Source: Hofstenia miamia (Eukaryota > Xenacoelomorpha > Acoela > Hofsteniidae). Taken from it: a stretch of DNA of 64,000 nt. The stretch is from positions 1,090,148 to 1,154,147 of the forward strand of contig CABFPE010000210.1 in NCBI GenBank assembly GCA_900660155.1, given 5' to 3'. How positions within the stretch are numbered: the first letter of the stretch is position 1; every line of letters starts with the position of its first letter. A program made the translations under genes and the position numbers. The notes beneath the pieces are model-generated. The model did no database searches and was not told where the DNA came from. It worked only from the letters and a program-made list of their open reading frames with translations. Of this stretch, positions 34,280 to 46,953 are shown piece by piece.

Positions 34280-36249
34280 TATTCACACTTTTGTCCCATA
34301 AAATAGTTCGCCAAGATTCTTGCTTTTTCTATCATACATTTTTTCTCTCTTTTGTTAGTTTTGCTGTTCATAGCAAATGTTTTACAGCAACTGAACTTGG
34401 GCTTCAGTTGTTTCAAGTTATTAGGTATACATGAACACAATCTCATACTGTATAATAACTGCAGGAGAGAATTCACTGAATGTTATTAGTGAATTATTAT
34501 AATCTATTAGTGCCATTCTAAAATCATTGAATTTTTTGAGCAAGGATTTGAAGATTTTCAATGCTCTTTTAACCGTACTGTTAGAATGTGGCTACCTGGG
34601 ACTGCTGTTTTCCAAAAGTTCTTCAGTTCATGGGATTCTAGAAGTATTTTTTCAGGCCATGAAGATTGAATATATGTCTTGATGAGAGCAGTTTCCTCAT
34701 TACTTTTTGTTTCCTTGATCTCTGTAATGTTCAGGATGTCTTTTTGATTTGACATAGTATGTATAGAGATTGCCAGTTGCTTTTTTAATTCTGCTATTAT
34801 TGATTAGGGGAAGAAGTAATCTTGAGAGTGCATCTGCAAGTAATCAATCCTTTCCAGGTTTATATGTTATCCTTAATGAAGGGTACTTATGTAAAATTTC
34901 AAGGAGTCTCTGAACTCTTGGAGGGCACCTGCTAATTGCTTTATTTAGTAAACTTTCCAGATGTTTGTGAACAGTCTCTATGGTTATTTCTCTGTGATAA
35001 ATATACTGATGAAAATCAGTACAACCATAGGCAATAGCAAGGAGCTCTTTTTCAATTTGAGAGTAGTTCATTTCAGTTAAAGTCATTTAGCATGATGTGT
35101 AAGTGACTGCCTTATTATCTTGTAGCATGCAAGTTCCTAGTGTGAAGTTAGATGCATCTGTCTGCAATTTCACTGCTTTCTGATTGTCAATTGTTTTCGC
35201 TTGGGCTTTGATGTTAAACATTTAATTAGCAATTCCAATACAGTATCTTGTTCTGGATATTCAAAAGGTACTTTTTTCTTAATAGATGCCACATTGCAGC
35301 AGTGATGTATGAATCATTTAGTATACACTCTGAAAGGTAGTTTGCCATTCCAATAATCCTTTGAAGTGTCTTTTTATCAGATGGTTGCTTTAGGTCTTTT
35401 ATTTTAAAATCTTCTTCATCAACTATAAACCCCATGTGTTTTACAGATCTCTTCATCACTTAGAGTTTTTTTCTGTTTAATTATATGTTTTATGCTCTTG
35501 CTCCAGAAAGGACAGTTTCCAATGTATTAGTGTTCTCAGCTTCTGATTCAGTTGCAACACATATATCATCATGAATGGCTATAACCTTTGCAATATCTCC
35601 AAAGTTATTGTCTATCATACACTGTCATTTGTTGGCAGCTGAAGCCAATACAAATGGTAATCTTCTCCAACAGTATCTGCTGAATAGTGTTTTAAATGCG
35701 CAAAGAATAGATGATTTATCAGTTAAGGGGATGTGCCCTTAGTTTGATAGATTAACAACTGATATACTTTTTCTTATTGAAGAATTCCTTAAATTTGCTT
35801 ATGATTGTGAATTATGGTACTCATGAATTATTGATTTATTCAAAGCCTTGTTGTCAAATGTGATGCAAAGATCACCATTAGATTTTTCTATTACCACCAT
35901 GCTTCCTACCTATTTTGCAGGATCTTCCACTTTTGAAAGAATTCCTGCTTCTTCCAATTCTAGTCATTTTTTAAGTTTAGGCATAATTGATAGCACAAAT
36001 CTTCTTAGTGTTTGCATTGCTGCCCTTGCTGAATTTTCAACTGGAATTTCATAAGATTGATGGATTTTTCCATATCACTTAAAAACTTCATAATAATCTT
36101 CAAGTATCTTGCCAATATTATTTCCTGGCCAAGCATTATAGTTGACAGTTAGAATCTCGTGGGCCTTAGCTGAAAAAGAGCATTTACAGTTGATCTTCTA
36201 ATGCTGTGTATCTCATTGCAATCCATGTTTTTCAAATGAACACTGAGCA
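34280..36249 (-). pseudogene. Gypsy 1 RT, RNase H and integrase start
   Basis: RT opens with LEEAGILSKVEDPAK (about 35,970-35,930), VVIEKSNGDLCITFDNKALN, and reaches the catalytic IAIHDDICVATES near 35,570. The thumb follows (VKHMGFIVDEEDFKI, IIGMANYLSECILNDS, 35,459-35,226), then RNase H (NYSQIEKELLAIAYGCTDFH, ISRCPPRVQRLLEILHKYPS, ITYKPGKD, 35,086-34,844), a linker (34,755-34,558) with SSWPEKILLESHELKNFW, and a short piece of possible integrase zinc region (34,476-34,279). The DD pair of RT is intact, but frameshifts and stops separate every block. Confidence 0.8.
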
Positions 36250-36257
36250 GTTCACCC

Positions 36258-38310
36258 CAAGGGCGGAAACAGAGGAGGGTCCGAGGGGACAAAAGAAAAT
36301 TCCTTAATACCATTAAATGGAATAAATCGGAACAATTTTTTAAGTTTTTTTCGAAGATCTGGTATTTGTAAAATGTATTTTATTGAATTTTACACTATAA
36401 TGGGTCCTATGAATTCTGAAATTTCATTTCAATAAAAATAAGAATATTTAGTTTTCAGCAATTTTTATAAATTTTAAAAGTATTTCAAAATAGGAACACA
36501 TGTGGTTTCTGACGAATATTTTAATTTAGGCATAAAATTTTAAAATATTTTGCTTTTAAAAAAATACTAATGAAATTAGATGCAAGATGAGAATAGCTAC
36601 GGCTAACCCGTGGCAAATAAACTTATAGTGAATAATTTATACACAAAAGAACAATGTAATATATTAAGCATAGCATGAGTAATAATTAAATAAAGTTATA
36701 ATTTCCTATTTCCTAATTACCCCATTTGATGATACTCAATAGGGGGGGGGTTGATTAAATTTTTTGTACTCAAATTCAATACTATGCACCTACTCCAAAG
36801 ATCGAAAAACAAATTTGTGTACCATATCAAAACTCTGCACAATTTTTTTCATTTTAGAATTTATTGATTTTAGCAAGAGCTTAACATTTTTGAAGTCTGT
36901 GATTTTCTTTAATTTTTAAACATATTTAGCAATATTAATTAAAATTGAGATTAAGCACACATTCATACCATTAGTTGAAAATTTTACAATTTTCTTAATC
37001 TTATACCATTGATCTATTTTATAGTGAAACAAAAAAGCAGTACCAACAGAGAGTACTAGAAATTCAACACTTCATTTACATCAGTGGTGTTCAGTGCATC
37101 TTGTTGTATTGGTAGTAATAATAATTACATATTATATTTACCCTGCAACCTGCAATGAATGCTTGGTCAGGGATTTCATAAGATCAGTGCTTGTCAAACT
37201 TGCCAGTTATTGATTGTACATTTTATCAATATATATGCATCACTGTAACTCTACAGTTCTTAAAAAATATTGTTAACTTATATCTTTATCTTATACATCT
37301 GGTGTAGCATTGCCACTCACTGAAAAGTTTTAAAACAACTTTGTCGTTTAATCGCGAATGAAAGGCATACTGACTATTCCAGAACCTGCTTCTGGATAAG
37401 ATGCAAACTTAGCTTCTCTTTGTTACGAAACAAGATCCTCAGCATTCGTGGAACTAGACAACACCATGCAATTTCCAGGATTGAAGTTGATCACCACGTA
37501 GCTGGAGCCAGCCACTACCTCAAGTGACACAGACAGTTTGGAATTAATTTATTTTAGTTCTGTTCCAAGAATATTTAATCAGAGTTTCCTTGCTAGACCA
37601 TTTACCTGGGAATGAAACAAAAATAATAATTGTCATCCTTTCTGGATTTCCAAATGAAAATTTTTTGCTGTAATATATTTTCTAGGCACAAAATGGATTT
37701 TTGAAATATTGATCATTATATTTAACTATGATATGCCAGAAAATACAAACTCCTATCTACAAGGGGTTGTACGTGTTGGAGATTATTGAACTAAATGATT
37801 GACAATCACATTCGTTTCTAGTCCTGAAGATGCTGAGATTTCAATCAAGTTCAAAATTGTCTTGATGTGGAATTCATTGATGAATTGGGCATTGACTCAT
37901 ATAATTCTGAAAAACAAAGCCTCTTAATGTTGGTATAACCATGCATATTTTTTGAAACTCGCTTGTATTTATGTGTTCTTTATTTGATTTTATGTTTTAT
38001 TTTGTTTAAATAACATTTTATTAATCGTTGATAATATATTTCTTTTATTTATTTTGTAGTTCATAATGCAAAAATCTCCTAAAAGACACAACATGCCATT
38101 ATTAAGGCGTAATTTGAAATTTGAAAAAATTGAAAAATTGGAAAAATTCTGTCCTTCCATTTTTTAGATGGTGGTAAAGTCCGTGCATAGTGATAAATTT
38201 TAAAATTTGAAAATTCAATAGTCTTAGGTCATCTCTAGTACCCAATTATGCATTTAGCATATTATTTTACATTGGGCCCCCTCTAAAGAAATTTTCTGTA
38301 TCCCCCACTG
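36258..38310. mobile_element. hAT-type element, 2,053 bp, with perfect 8-bp TSD
   Basis: The element starts CAAGGGCGGAAACAGA and the reverse-complemented right end starts CAGTGGGGGATACAGA (12 of 16 match). It is flanked by GTTCACCC on both sides (36,250-36,257 and 38,311-38,318), an exact 8-bp TSD as expected of hAT. It sits inside gypsy 1, whose protein reading resumes on both sides. No transposase motif or long open frame was found inside, so it is non-autonomous or badly decayed. CpG is somewhat more frequent than in the host element, consistent with a later insertion. Confidence 0.8.
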
Positions 38311-38329
38311 GTTCACCCTAGAGGGATGT

Positions 38330-38590
38330 ATTTAATCCAAGTATAGGCTTTGAGTTGGTTGTCATTATGAGGAAGTGTGCTTTTAATTTTTTTGTTATTT
38401 CTGCCAACTTTGATGAATAAAGTTGTTTCACCAATGAAAGGGATTCTTTTACCTCCATATCCAGTTAGTTTCTGCTGCTCTTGTTACTGGTAGTTCTTGT
38501 TTTTATTTTGGCTTTGAGCTCTTGTAGAACAGAAAAGGGCAAAACATTGCATTGTGCACAAGAGTCCACCTTTTGTCTATTAGATAATAG
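38330..38590 (-). pseudogene. Gypsy 1 aspartic protease
   Basis: Reads VDSCAQCNVLPFSVLQELK (active site normally VDTGA; here Ser-Cys replace Thr-Gly, so inactive), then GYGGKRIPFIGETTLFIKVG, then FLIMTTNSKPILGL. The order and ILGL motif identify a retroviral-type protease domain. The frame is interrupted by a stop after the first part. Confidence 0.65.
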
Positions 38591-38689
38591 CAAACTTTGA
38601 CTGATGTTCTGATTTCATTCTTGTAATCATTTGAACTTCACAGCAAGTCACATTAATATTCTGCATCTGTTTTATTTTCACTCCTGCTT

Positions 38690-39449
38690 GCTTAATCTAT
38701 TTCATTGAGCTTGTTTTTTATGGTTGTTGCAAAGTGTCATTTTGTAAATATGCATTTTCTAGCAAAATGATTTCCTTTACAACATTCCTTACAGATTTTT
38801 CCTAATGCTTTACAACTTCTCACTTTATGACATGTCCACACTGCTTACATTCCTACTGAAGGCTTCTATCATTTCCAGAATTATTAACATTTCTACAAAT
38901 TGTATTAAATTCATGTTTAATTCCAGGGTTCTCCTCATCATTAGATCCATTCATTAGTTTTAAGTGATTCAATGTTTTTTCTGATGTTCTGCAAATTGTA
39001 ATCACACAAGTCATTCCTGTAGCTGCACATTTTCTGTTGTCATGATAATTTCATCCCAAATAAGGCTGTCTTATAGATTCTTAAAATTACAATTTTTGCA
39101 TCAAGTTTGAAGTAGATTTCCATATTGATTGATTTTCATTGAAAATTTACCAGTAGTAGAGAATTAATAGTGCTCAAATACTTCATTGGCATCTATGAGA
39201 AGTCATTATCATACTTCTTCACAACATCTTCAATTTGGAGTTGTCTCCTGTGTGAGACTAACTAAAACTTTCAAATATCTCATTTGTCTGTTCACTAATA
39301 CATTGGAGAAGAAATCCTATGCTAGATTTTTCATTTGCTTTAATTGCATCTGTAAAGAGAAGAACATCTCTTCTCCATCTCTGCAATTTTGCAGAAATAT
39401 TTGCATTATCAACATTGAGGGGATGTGGCTTTAGAGAATCAAAAGACAT
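38690..39449 (-). pseudogene. Gypsy 1 gag with zinc knuckles
   Basis: Gag forms the particle shell. The minus strand reads SLKPHPLNVDNANIS, AKLQRWRRDVLLFTDAIKAN and FLLQCISEQTNEIFESF (39,449-39,258), the LxxCIGxExxEIYxxF pattern of gypsy gag. Further on (about 38,850-38,700) comes a double zinc-knuckle-like stretch, CKQCGHVIK followed by EKSVRNVV, with several Cys replaced. Frames and stops are disrupted. Confidence 0.65.
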
Positions 39450-39450
39450 T

Positions 39451-40299
39451 TGTCACCATGTATTGAGAATTAACACAACTAGGTTAAGAACTTTACTAAA
39501 ATTTTGCAATGTATTGACAACACTTGTATAGGTAGAACAACATACAAGCTGTTGGGTTGACTACATGTATTGTTTTCCTTCAGTATTTACCTTGCAACTT
39601 GTCATACATGTAGTGCAGAGGGCAGATAGTTCCTAGCTCCTACATTGATAACAGGTATATTTGAGGTGGTTAAAATATCAGAGACTGATTGCACCTCAGA
39701 CTCTGAGTCCAATGCATGTATACTGACTAAGACATTAGGTGATATCACACTTTCTGCAGTTTGCTGGTTGCTTAGTGACATAGACAAGGATAGGTGCAGG
39801 TATACAGTGCTTACCTAAATTGCAGATTTTGCCTTGCTAGAATAAATATTTTTGTACTTATCTGAATAACTTACTTGTATCAAGGAAAATTGAGACAGAT
39901 AACACCCCACAAATAAGCATGGGAAGAATGTCATAATTTGTGACACAAGTAAAAAGAAAATTAAATTAGACATATTGAACAGTCTGAAGAAATGTGAATA
40001 CTTTAGTGCAAACAATTTTTCTCTAAATAGCAAAAGTAGTTCTTAACAACATTTCCAAATGCAACTGTGCAGTTCCAAAATAACATGAGCCTCCAATGCA
40101 TATTTATATTTCATGACACTAATGAATATTCATTTATAAGTTTAGCCAAACTGAAATTTTTTTGTGAGATTACAAAGCCTCTTTGACATATTGACAAAAT
40201 GATACATGTGGTCCAGTGAGGGATGCCAAATTCACCTAGTATCATGGACTATGATATCATTGCAACTGTTCCTACCCAATTTGTTATTTGTCTTGAGAT
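39451..40299. other. Sequence between the two gypsy elements
   Basis: No LTR pair could be recognised by eye. Short open frames only. It may contain the 3' LTR of gypsy 2 and the 5' LTR of gypsy 1. Confidence 0.35.
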
Positions 40300-40329
40300 G
40301 TTGAATGTGACATATTTTATCAATGCATG

Positions 40330-41450
40330 GAAACTCTCTGGAAAGTGATTGCAATAATTTTGGTGAGGTCTTGTCCCACATTGATGTAATGATTCCACAA
40401 ATGTCTGTTTAAGTTGAGTACTTATTTTCTACATAAAAGCTGATTCTGTCTGATGTGATGTAGTTGGTTACATTAGTTTTATCAGAGTTCTATTAACATG
40501 TTCTATGGCCTGATTTGCTTGTGGATGATATGCTTTTGAGTGATTGTATTCTATTTCCAATTTTTTAGTTGAGCACTGGTAGAGTTTGCTTTCCAATTGA
40601 ACACCTTGATCAGTAATGATCTAAGTGTACATATCCAGTTTTTGATAATAGCATCAGTAATAGTCTGAGCTTTGTTGTTTTAATAAGAAACATTTTGCAT
40701 TTATTAAAATTTTCCAGTAATAATAAGGCATTTGTGTAACCATCTTCATCTTTAGAGGGCTGTTCAATGATTATGTTGAAGTTTTTTTAGTACATTTGGA
40801 AAAATTTTTTTACAACTCAACATGTTGTTCCAGGAATCTATATTTGTTCTGCAGTATACAGGTATTAGATTTGTGCATAACATCTTCTATTGTTTTTTAT
40901 AGGTACATGGTAATGAAGTATTTGTGAAGAATTATCTCCATTTGATAAACTCCTGTGTGGCTACATTCACAGAATTTTTTGACTATTTCACATTTATGGT
41001 ATTCTGAAAGAGTAGTGTGGTCAAAATTTTTGGAAGCTGTGAATAGTATGCCAATTCCGTAAGTTTCCTTTTATGTTTTTTAAAATAATGTATTGCCATG
41101 GGTTTAATAAGTCCTTCTGGGTTTTTTTACTTTTGTGAATATCTGTTTATAGATGATGTCTATATTCTGAATTCCAGCCATTTCATTAGCTGTCATCTCT
41201 TCTTTTATCATGATGGAAAGGATAACAAGAATAGTTTTTCTGTTTTTGTCAACATTAATGTAAGTTGGTTCATCATATTGAACTTGTGGTATGAAGTTTA
41301 AATTTTTTTATTTGCCTTTCTCTTTTTTGAGTTTGTGTTTGTACTGAGGAAGAGCAGTCAAAAAATCTGCACTGTTTTGTAAGCAGCCTTTACAATGTTA
41401 TGTAGTGAGGGAGTAGTCACTTAGATACTTTAATCATCAAGAATTAATTG
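40330..41450 (-). pseudogene. Gypsy 2 integrase
   Basis: The best evidence is at about 40,620-40,490: ITDQGVQLESKLYQCSTKKL followed by AYHPQANQAIEHVNRTL, the retroviral integrase core (SDxGxxF, then TxPYHPQxxGxxERxNRTL). The Glu of the D,D35E triad appears in AIEHVNRT. The upstream zinc domain could not be read with confidence. Confidence 0.6.
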
Positions 41451-41689
41451 TTGAACAATTGCTTGAGAATTTTTTAAGGCAGCATGGCTACTGTTATCTG
41501 TTTAACCTGTAAATGTTTTTTACTAACAAGAAAGTAGTTGAACATTTTCAGTGATTCCCCTAGTGCTAGCACTTCTAATTTCATGGTGCTGTAATGCTGT
41601 TCTGAAGGTTGCAATTTTCATGAGAAATATTGGATAGGCTTTTTGATTCCATATTGCATTTGGCATAGAGTTGCACCAATTGCCAAAGT

Positions 41690-43086
41690 ACTGGCATATG
41701 TAATAATAATAAGAATAATATTTTATTTTTTTGCACTTACAATCCTTGGATTGAATAATAGTGCATTCAACTAATATTTACAAATTTAACTTAAATTAAA
41801 AATGGACATTACAGTGTCTGAAATTCTAAAAGAGGAGGATAAGGTTAATTGCATTTTAGAGATACAGATAATCCTGTCTCTGCTCTTCTTATTCAATTTT
41901 ATTGTGCATAATATTTTTCATATCTTTTGATGATTTCAAAGAATATGAAGCTGTCCTTTAGTCTATTACTTTTGTAAACTAAATCCCATTCACATTTATT
42001 TCTTAGCTCATATTTTGTGAATGATGATTGTTCTGGGATCAACTTATTCAATGAGTTTGTTGGTTTTTGCATTTGTTGCCATAACCTATTACATAATATT
42101 TGTGTTAAGAATAAATGTATTTGTGTCTGTAGGTGTACAGAGTGAATGAATGGATCTCATTTCACTTTTGAGTTTATGCAATTCTTCCTGGTGTGAACAG
42201 TTTAATTGGAAATAGATTTTTCCTTTCTGCAGATTAAACATCTTGCATATTTGCTCAGCAAGATTCAGTATAGAGATATGATATTAAAATTGATGAAGCC
42301 AAGTATCATTTGCAAATCTTTTTTTAACATTGTTCTTGCATTTTCCTTGATTTTAATGCTGAGCAATGTTACTTTTTTCATTTTAATGATGGATTTGTTG
42401 ACATTCATGCATAATCCAGTATTAAAAAATAGCTTCAGAATCTTGTTCAGTTTTTGCAGTGATTTTGTAGCTATGAGTATATTATTGATGTATGCAGATA
42501 TGCCTTGTTTGAGTTGTTCATCTCCATCAATTAATATTTTCATCACATAGCATTGGAATGTCTGAAGACTATGTAGAGCCACCTGTTGAGACTGTGTGAT
42601 GTGATGAATGCAGTTTTTTTGTGTTGGTTTCCTACATCAGGACTTGCCAGTAGACTATGATCAATTGTAGAGAATATTGTGCAGCTCTGTAGAAAATTGT
42701 ATCAATATATGGGAATGCATAAGCATATTTCTGTGATGTTATTAAGCATACTGAAGTTGATACAAAGTCATTTTTTTGCTCTGTTTTATGAAGACTGTAG
42801 GCAAGGCATACAGGATTTTGCTTTTTCATATTATTATTCAATTGTTCAATAGTTCAAAGATTGTATGTGCATCTTGTAGGTGCTGGGGCACTCCACAGCA
42901 GTGCTGGTGAATAGGTTTATTTGAGGTATTAATTATTTTGTGTTTGATGATGATCACTATTCCAACATTTATTTCTCCCTTATTGAAGGTGGCTGCATCA
43001 TTGATGTTAGTTATTTCCTGTGATGTTAGGTGGTAATGAATTTTTTGTGCCACATCTATGGTAAGATGTGTTTTAGATTTTGTCAA
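41690..43086 (-). pseudogene. Gypsy 2 RT and RNase H
   Basis: RT pieces in order: KGEINVGIVIIIKHKI, then CGVPQHLQDAHTIFELL; NPVCLAYSLHKTEQKNDF, YAYAFPYIDTIFYRAAQYSL and VYWQV; then ALHSLQTFQCYVMKILIDG and the catalytic position AYINNILIATKS, then LQMILGFINFN. Both catalytic Asp residues of YxDD are Asn (AAT AAT), each a single G-to-A change on the coding strand. RNase H follows with LHKLKSEMRSIHSL and NSLNKLIPEQSSFTKYELRN. Inactive. Confidence 0.7.
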
Positions 43087-43317
43087 ACATTTTCCAGTAG
43101 TGGACCAAAGATGATTAATTAATTTAATTTGATCAAGATGATTTTATCAGTTTTGTTGAGTATTGTGGGAATACCAATACCATTTTGAATCTTACAGATG
43201 TTACTTAACAGCAACTTTTTCTTGGCATTGATTTGCTTTTGCTGCTGTATAACAAATTCTCCATTTATGTTATTGTCAGTCTTGATTTTTATGAATCTTC
43301 AGTAGTAGGGTTCAACT

Positions 43318-43554
43318 CTAAGATCTCATAGAAAAGAAAATTGAGAAGATGCACCCTTTAGTTAGAGACATGTGGATGTTGTTATCCTCTTTAATGGTTA
43401 ATGTTTTTGTGCTATAGTTGATAAGGCAGTGGCTTTCCATTAAGATATCTCTTCCTATTATCATTTGATAGGGTAGCTGCTGGTTGTGGTTATCAACTAT
43501 GTAGATATTCTGTTGAAAAGAAACATGTTGTATAGATATTGGGAATTTTTTCAT
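43318..43554 (-). pseudogene. Gypsy 2 protease (C-terminal half)
   Basis: Reads QNIYIVDNHNQQLPYQMIIG followed by RDILMESHCLINY, the IIGxDxL motif of the retropepsin flap and end. The DTG active-site part upstream is not clear. Confidence 0.55.
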
Positions 43555-44118
43555 AATGCCTTAAATTTCTACATACACTTGAAGCATTGATGAGTCATGA
43601 TTTGTCTTGTATGATGCCAATTTGGTCCAATCCAATTTTGTTTGCTCATGTGTCTGCCATAATAATAATGGAAACTCTAGTGTCAATGGTTGCTTTGATA
43701 GTATTTATTGTGACAGGGGTAAGATTGTATTCCAAGAAATTTGTGACAATAAAAACTTCTTTGTACCATTTTGAGTTGGCACAATCATTAATTTAAATTA
43801 TCAGTGTATTTGTCAGCTAAAATTTCTTCACAATTTTTGGCTGTGTAAAAGCCTTCATCTCCAACAACATATAATATAGTTTTACAACTTACTTCAGTGT
43901 TTCCCTGTTCACCACAAGTTTTCCATCAAACTATTTCCAAGACAACAGGTTTTTTGTTAATTGTGTTGTTTTTTAGTAAATATTCTATTATATGATGTTG
44001 AAATGTTATTTGTGTTCCCAATTTCCAATTGAATTCATGTATTGTTTTCCATTCTGAGTTGAATATTCATGCACTTCTTAATTAGAATGTTAATGGGGCC
44101 ATTGATGTCATACTTCAT

Positions 44119-45048
44119 TTAAAAGTGTCTTCTTAATGATGGTAACATGCCAGATTGCATAGGGCTGCAGAGATCTTCCTTAAAATATTGAATTTCTTCT
44201 TGAGAGAGTATAATTAAGTATTCTTTTTTTAGAATATATTTGGATAAGTCATCATCTTCTTTTACTTTGATGTTGTAAAGCATCATTTTATTTTGTTTCC
44301 TGGTGCTTTTATTGTTGAATGCTGCATCCAGTTTGGTGGTTAGTTTGTCATAATCAATTTTCAAGTTTGCATCCAAATTCAGGTTAACACTTAGAGCTCA
44401 GTCTTCTAAATATAGAGGGAATTGTGCACACCTGTTTTCTTTGGTGCCTCTTTGCTGTGAGATATAAACTTCAATTAGTTCTAGCCATCTAGAGAAAGTT
44501 TGTGAGTTAGCACTAAATTTACCAGTGTAGTACTGTGGCATTTTCAGATGTTTTATGTCATGAGTTACTGACTTATCTGGTAGCATTGATTTGTGTGTTT
44601 TGATTCTAGGATCAAAGATTTGTTGAGGAGTTGGTTCCTCTTTCATTTCAGTAATTCTGTTTATTGATGTTTGAGGAGAAGAGTTGATTGGAGCAAAGTT
44701 GACATTTGAGTTAGCAATTGGAGGAATTGTATATGTTTTATTTCTTTGATTTCTTTTCTTATTAGCTGGAATTTGCAATCAAAGTTTGCCCACTGGTGTT
44801 ACAGTATTTCAAAAATTTTAGACAGCATTGTTTCTTTGGGTTCTTTGATATGCTTGGGAAATCTGGGTATATAACATTTGAGCTAGTTGTTTTTTTAGAT
44901 GATCCATTTTTTCTGTAATTTCAACAATTGTTAACACAAGTTGTGTTTTAGTTTTGGACATGAAATGTGATGCTTTTTGAGGAATTTCTGCAGTCATTTT
45001 CATAAAAGGCAACATCATAATGAAGGAGATTACTAATGTTGAGTTCAT
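44119..45048 (-). pseudogene. Gypsy 2 gag
   Basis: Three frames carry a Gln/Lys-rich start, then KMPQYYTGKFSANSQTFSRW and LELIEVYISQQ, the FxGxxxxxxxWLExxExxI pattern of gypsy gag, followed by DYDKLTTKLDAAFNNKSTRK and MMLYNIKVKEDDDLSKYILK. A stop separates the 126- and 85-codon pieces. No zinc knuckle was seen. Confidence 0.6.
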
Positions 45049-45059
45049 CAGAAATTCTG

Positions 45060-46499
45060 AGAAATATCTAGAATATGAACAATAGATTTTGAAATAATCC
45101 TGGCTTCTTTTGTAATACAGTTTGAGGAATTCACAAGTGATAAATAGAAAAAACTAACAGTAACTTACTGCCAAGTTTTTTTATAATAATAACTGTTAAG
45201 ATAGCAAAGAAAAAGTAACTGAGAACAAGTTTCTTCAGAATTTTCTTTTAGAATTGTGAAACCATTTAGCATAAGGAAGTTCAATGATGAGAGAAAAGTG
45301 AGTACTAGTTCCTTCTGAATTTTCTTTAGACTTTAAGTAATAAGTAGCTAACATGAGTAATAAGAATTTCATATAGAAAAGCAAGCAAGAGAATCATCTG
45401 CATGTTCTTTGAGTGTTTTTGGGTCACCAAGTAGCATTAGCATGAATAGTATAGAGTAACAAAGTAATATCTAGTGATGAAGCTGCAAATATCAACTGGT
45501 AGAAAGCAATGGCAAAAGCATCTCATAATAAATTAATAAACACTATGAGTATGACTAATCACCAGCAGTTGCATACAGCATTTAACTGAGAGGAATTTGA
45601 TTAGTAGAAACACTGAATAAATTGTAAATTTCAAAGTGAAACAAACCAGCTTTTATAATATTTAGCATATGAAAGATAGGCAGCAGAAAATAATGAGGAT
45701 CCAAGAATAACTAAGTGGTCAGGTCTGGTGGTGGTGCATTGCATAACACTCTGACAAACTGCCTCTTAGCTATTTTTCCATCACATTGAAAACTTAGCTG
45801 AAAGTTGCCATAAATTGATATGAATTTATAATGATTGAATTAAAGATTTTATTAAATAAAGGTGTACACTCAGGCCCTATTTACAAGAATACAAGTTAAA
45901 TATTAAACAACAATTTCTATGCAGACAAGGTCTCTCATATTTTCAAAAATTTAAATAATTCTAAATGACATGAGTTCAATGTTCTTCAGCTTCCTAAGGT
46001 AGAGGTTTGTTGGATGTATCTACAATATAAATGTTAACAATTGTGCATCTTGAATAGATATAAGTTCTTTGCAAACAATCATAATGGTAAAAGGATTCAG
46101 GAAGATCTATAGGAACTTCAGTTTCAAATCAAAATACAGAGACAAAATTGCAATTTCTTAGTCATTACTAGTGCATTAAAGAGACCAAAGCATCAGTCAA
46201 TAAAAGGGGTCATGTCAAATATCTGCAGTAGTTTCTAACAAGAATGTGAGTTGGTTTTGTCAGAAAACTATGAATAAATAGTATTTCATCTTACTCAACA
46301 AAGAAGAAGAAGAAATGTCTATATTTAGAGTTGATTTGTACAAAATAAAATACTGTTTACAACTCTAAATAGCATTGAAAAAACTACACAAGTACAAAAA
46401 CAAATATACATGCACACAAATGAATATTTACAAAGGCAATTATAACTAATGGCCTGGACTATGGCGAATTTATATGCAGTCAATTGAATAGTCAGCATT
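45060..46499. other. CpG-poor stretch, no supported gene
   Basis: It may include the 5' LTR and leader of gypsy 2 and the 3' end of the LINE at 46.5 kb, but no repeat pair was identified. Confidence 0.35.
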
Positions 46500-46953
46500 A
46501 TAAAATTTAAAACCTCACCATTTGTATTCAAGTCTTTCCTTTGTATAACTATGGAAGTGTTTATTAATTTTGTCTTTGAATACTCATATTTTATTGATTT
46601 GTTTCATAGATTTGGGTATATTATTCCATATATTTATTGATGTACTGAGAAATGGATTTTTCATTATTTTCTTGGTATATTTAGGAGGTTTAATTTTTAG
46701 TGTTCTAAAATTATGTCTAAGCCATATTTTGGAGAATAAAACATTAGATTTGTTATAGGGAACAATATTATTAAATATTTTAAAGAAAATAATTAACACA
46801 TTCTTATAAATTATATGCTGGGGATTTAGAAAAGTTTTTGCTAATTTTTTTATTTTTGCATTCTTGTATGTAAATGATTAACTGCTATTTTTATAGCACA
46901 ATTTATTTGTACATTGACTTTATTCAAGAGTTGTTGATTTATGTCAGTATATA

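Larger units (their letters stand above)
34280..39450 (-). mobile_element. Gypsy-type LTR retrotransposon 1, degenerate and split
   Basis: On the minus strand the order gag, zinc knuckles, protease, RT, RNase H, start of integrase can be read from 39,450 down to 34,280. This is the Ty3/gypsy order. The element is broken by many stops and by an hAT-type insertion at 36,258-38,310 between protease and RT. No LTR pair was recognised, so the outer limits are those of the readable protein. CpG is almost absent. Confidence 0.8.
40300..45048 (-). mobile_element. Gypsy-type LTR retrotransposon 2, degenerate
   Basis: Minus-strand order: gag (45,048-44,119), protease (43,554-43,318), RT (43,086-42,265), RNase H (about 42,250-41,690), integrase (about 41,450-40,330). 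The protein sequence differs from gypsy 1, so this is another family. It lies directly upstream of gypsy 1 on the same strand. Many stops; no LTR recognised. Confidence 0.75.

Noticed and set aside
35848-36054. 68-codon plus-strand frame
   Set aside because: Antisense shadow of the gypsy 1 RT on the minus strand.
39186-39531. Plus-strand frames of 70-82 codons
   Set aside because: Antisense to the gypsy 1 gag.
34280-46300. LTRs of the two gypsy elements
   Set aside because: I searched by eye for direct repeats flanking either element and found none I could support.
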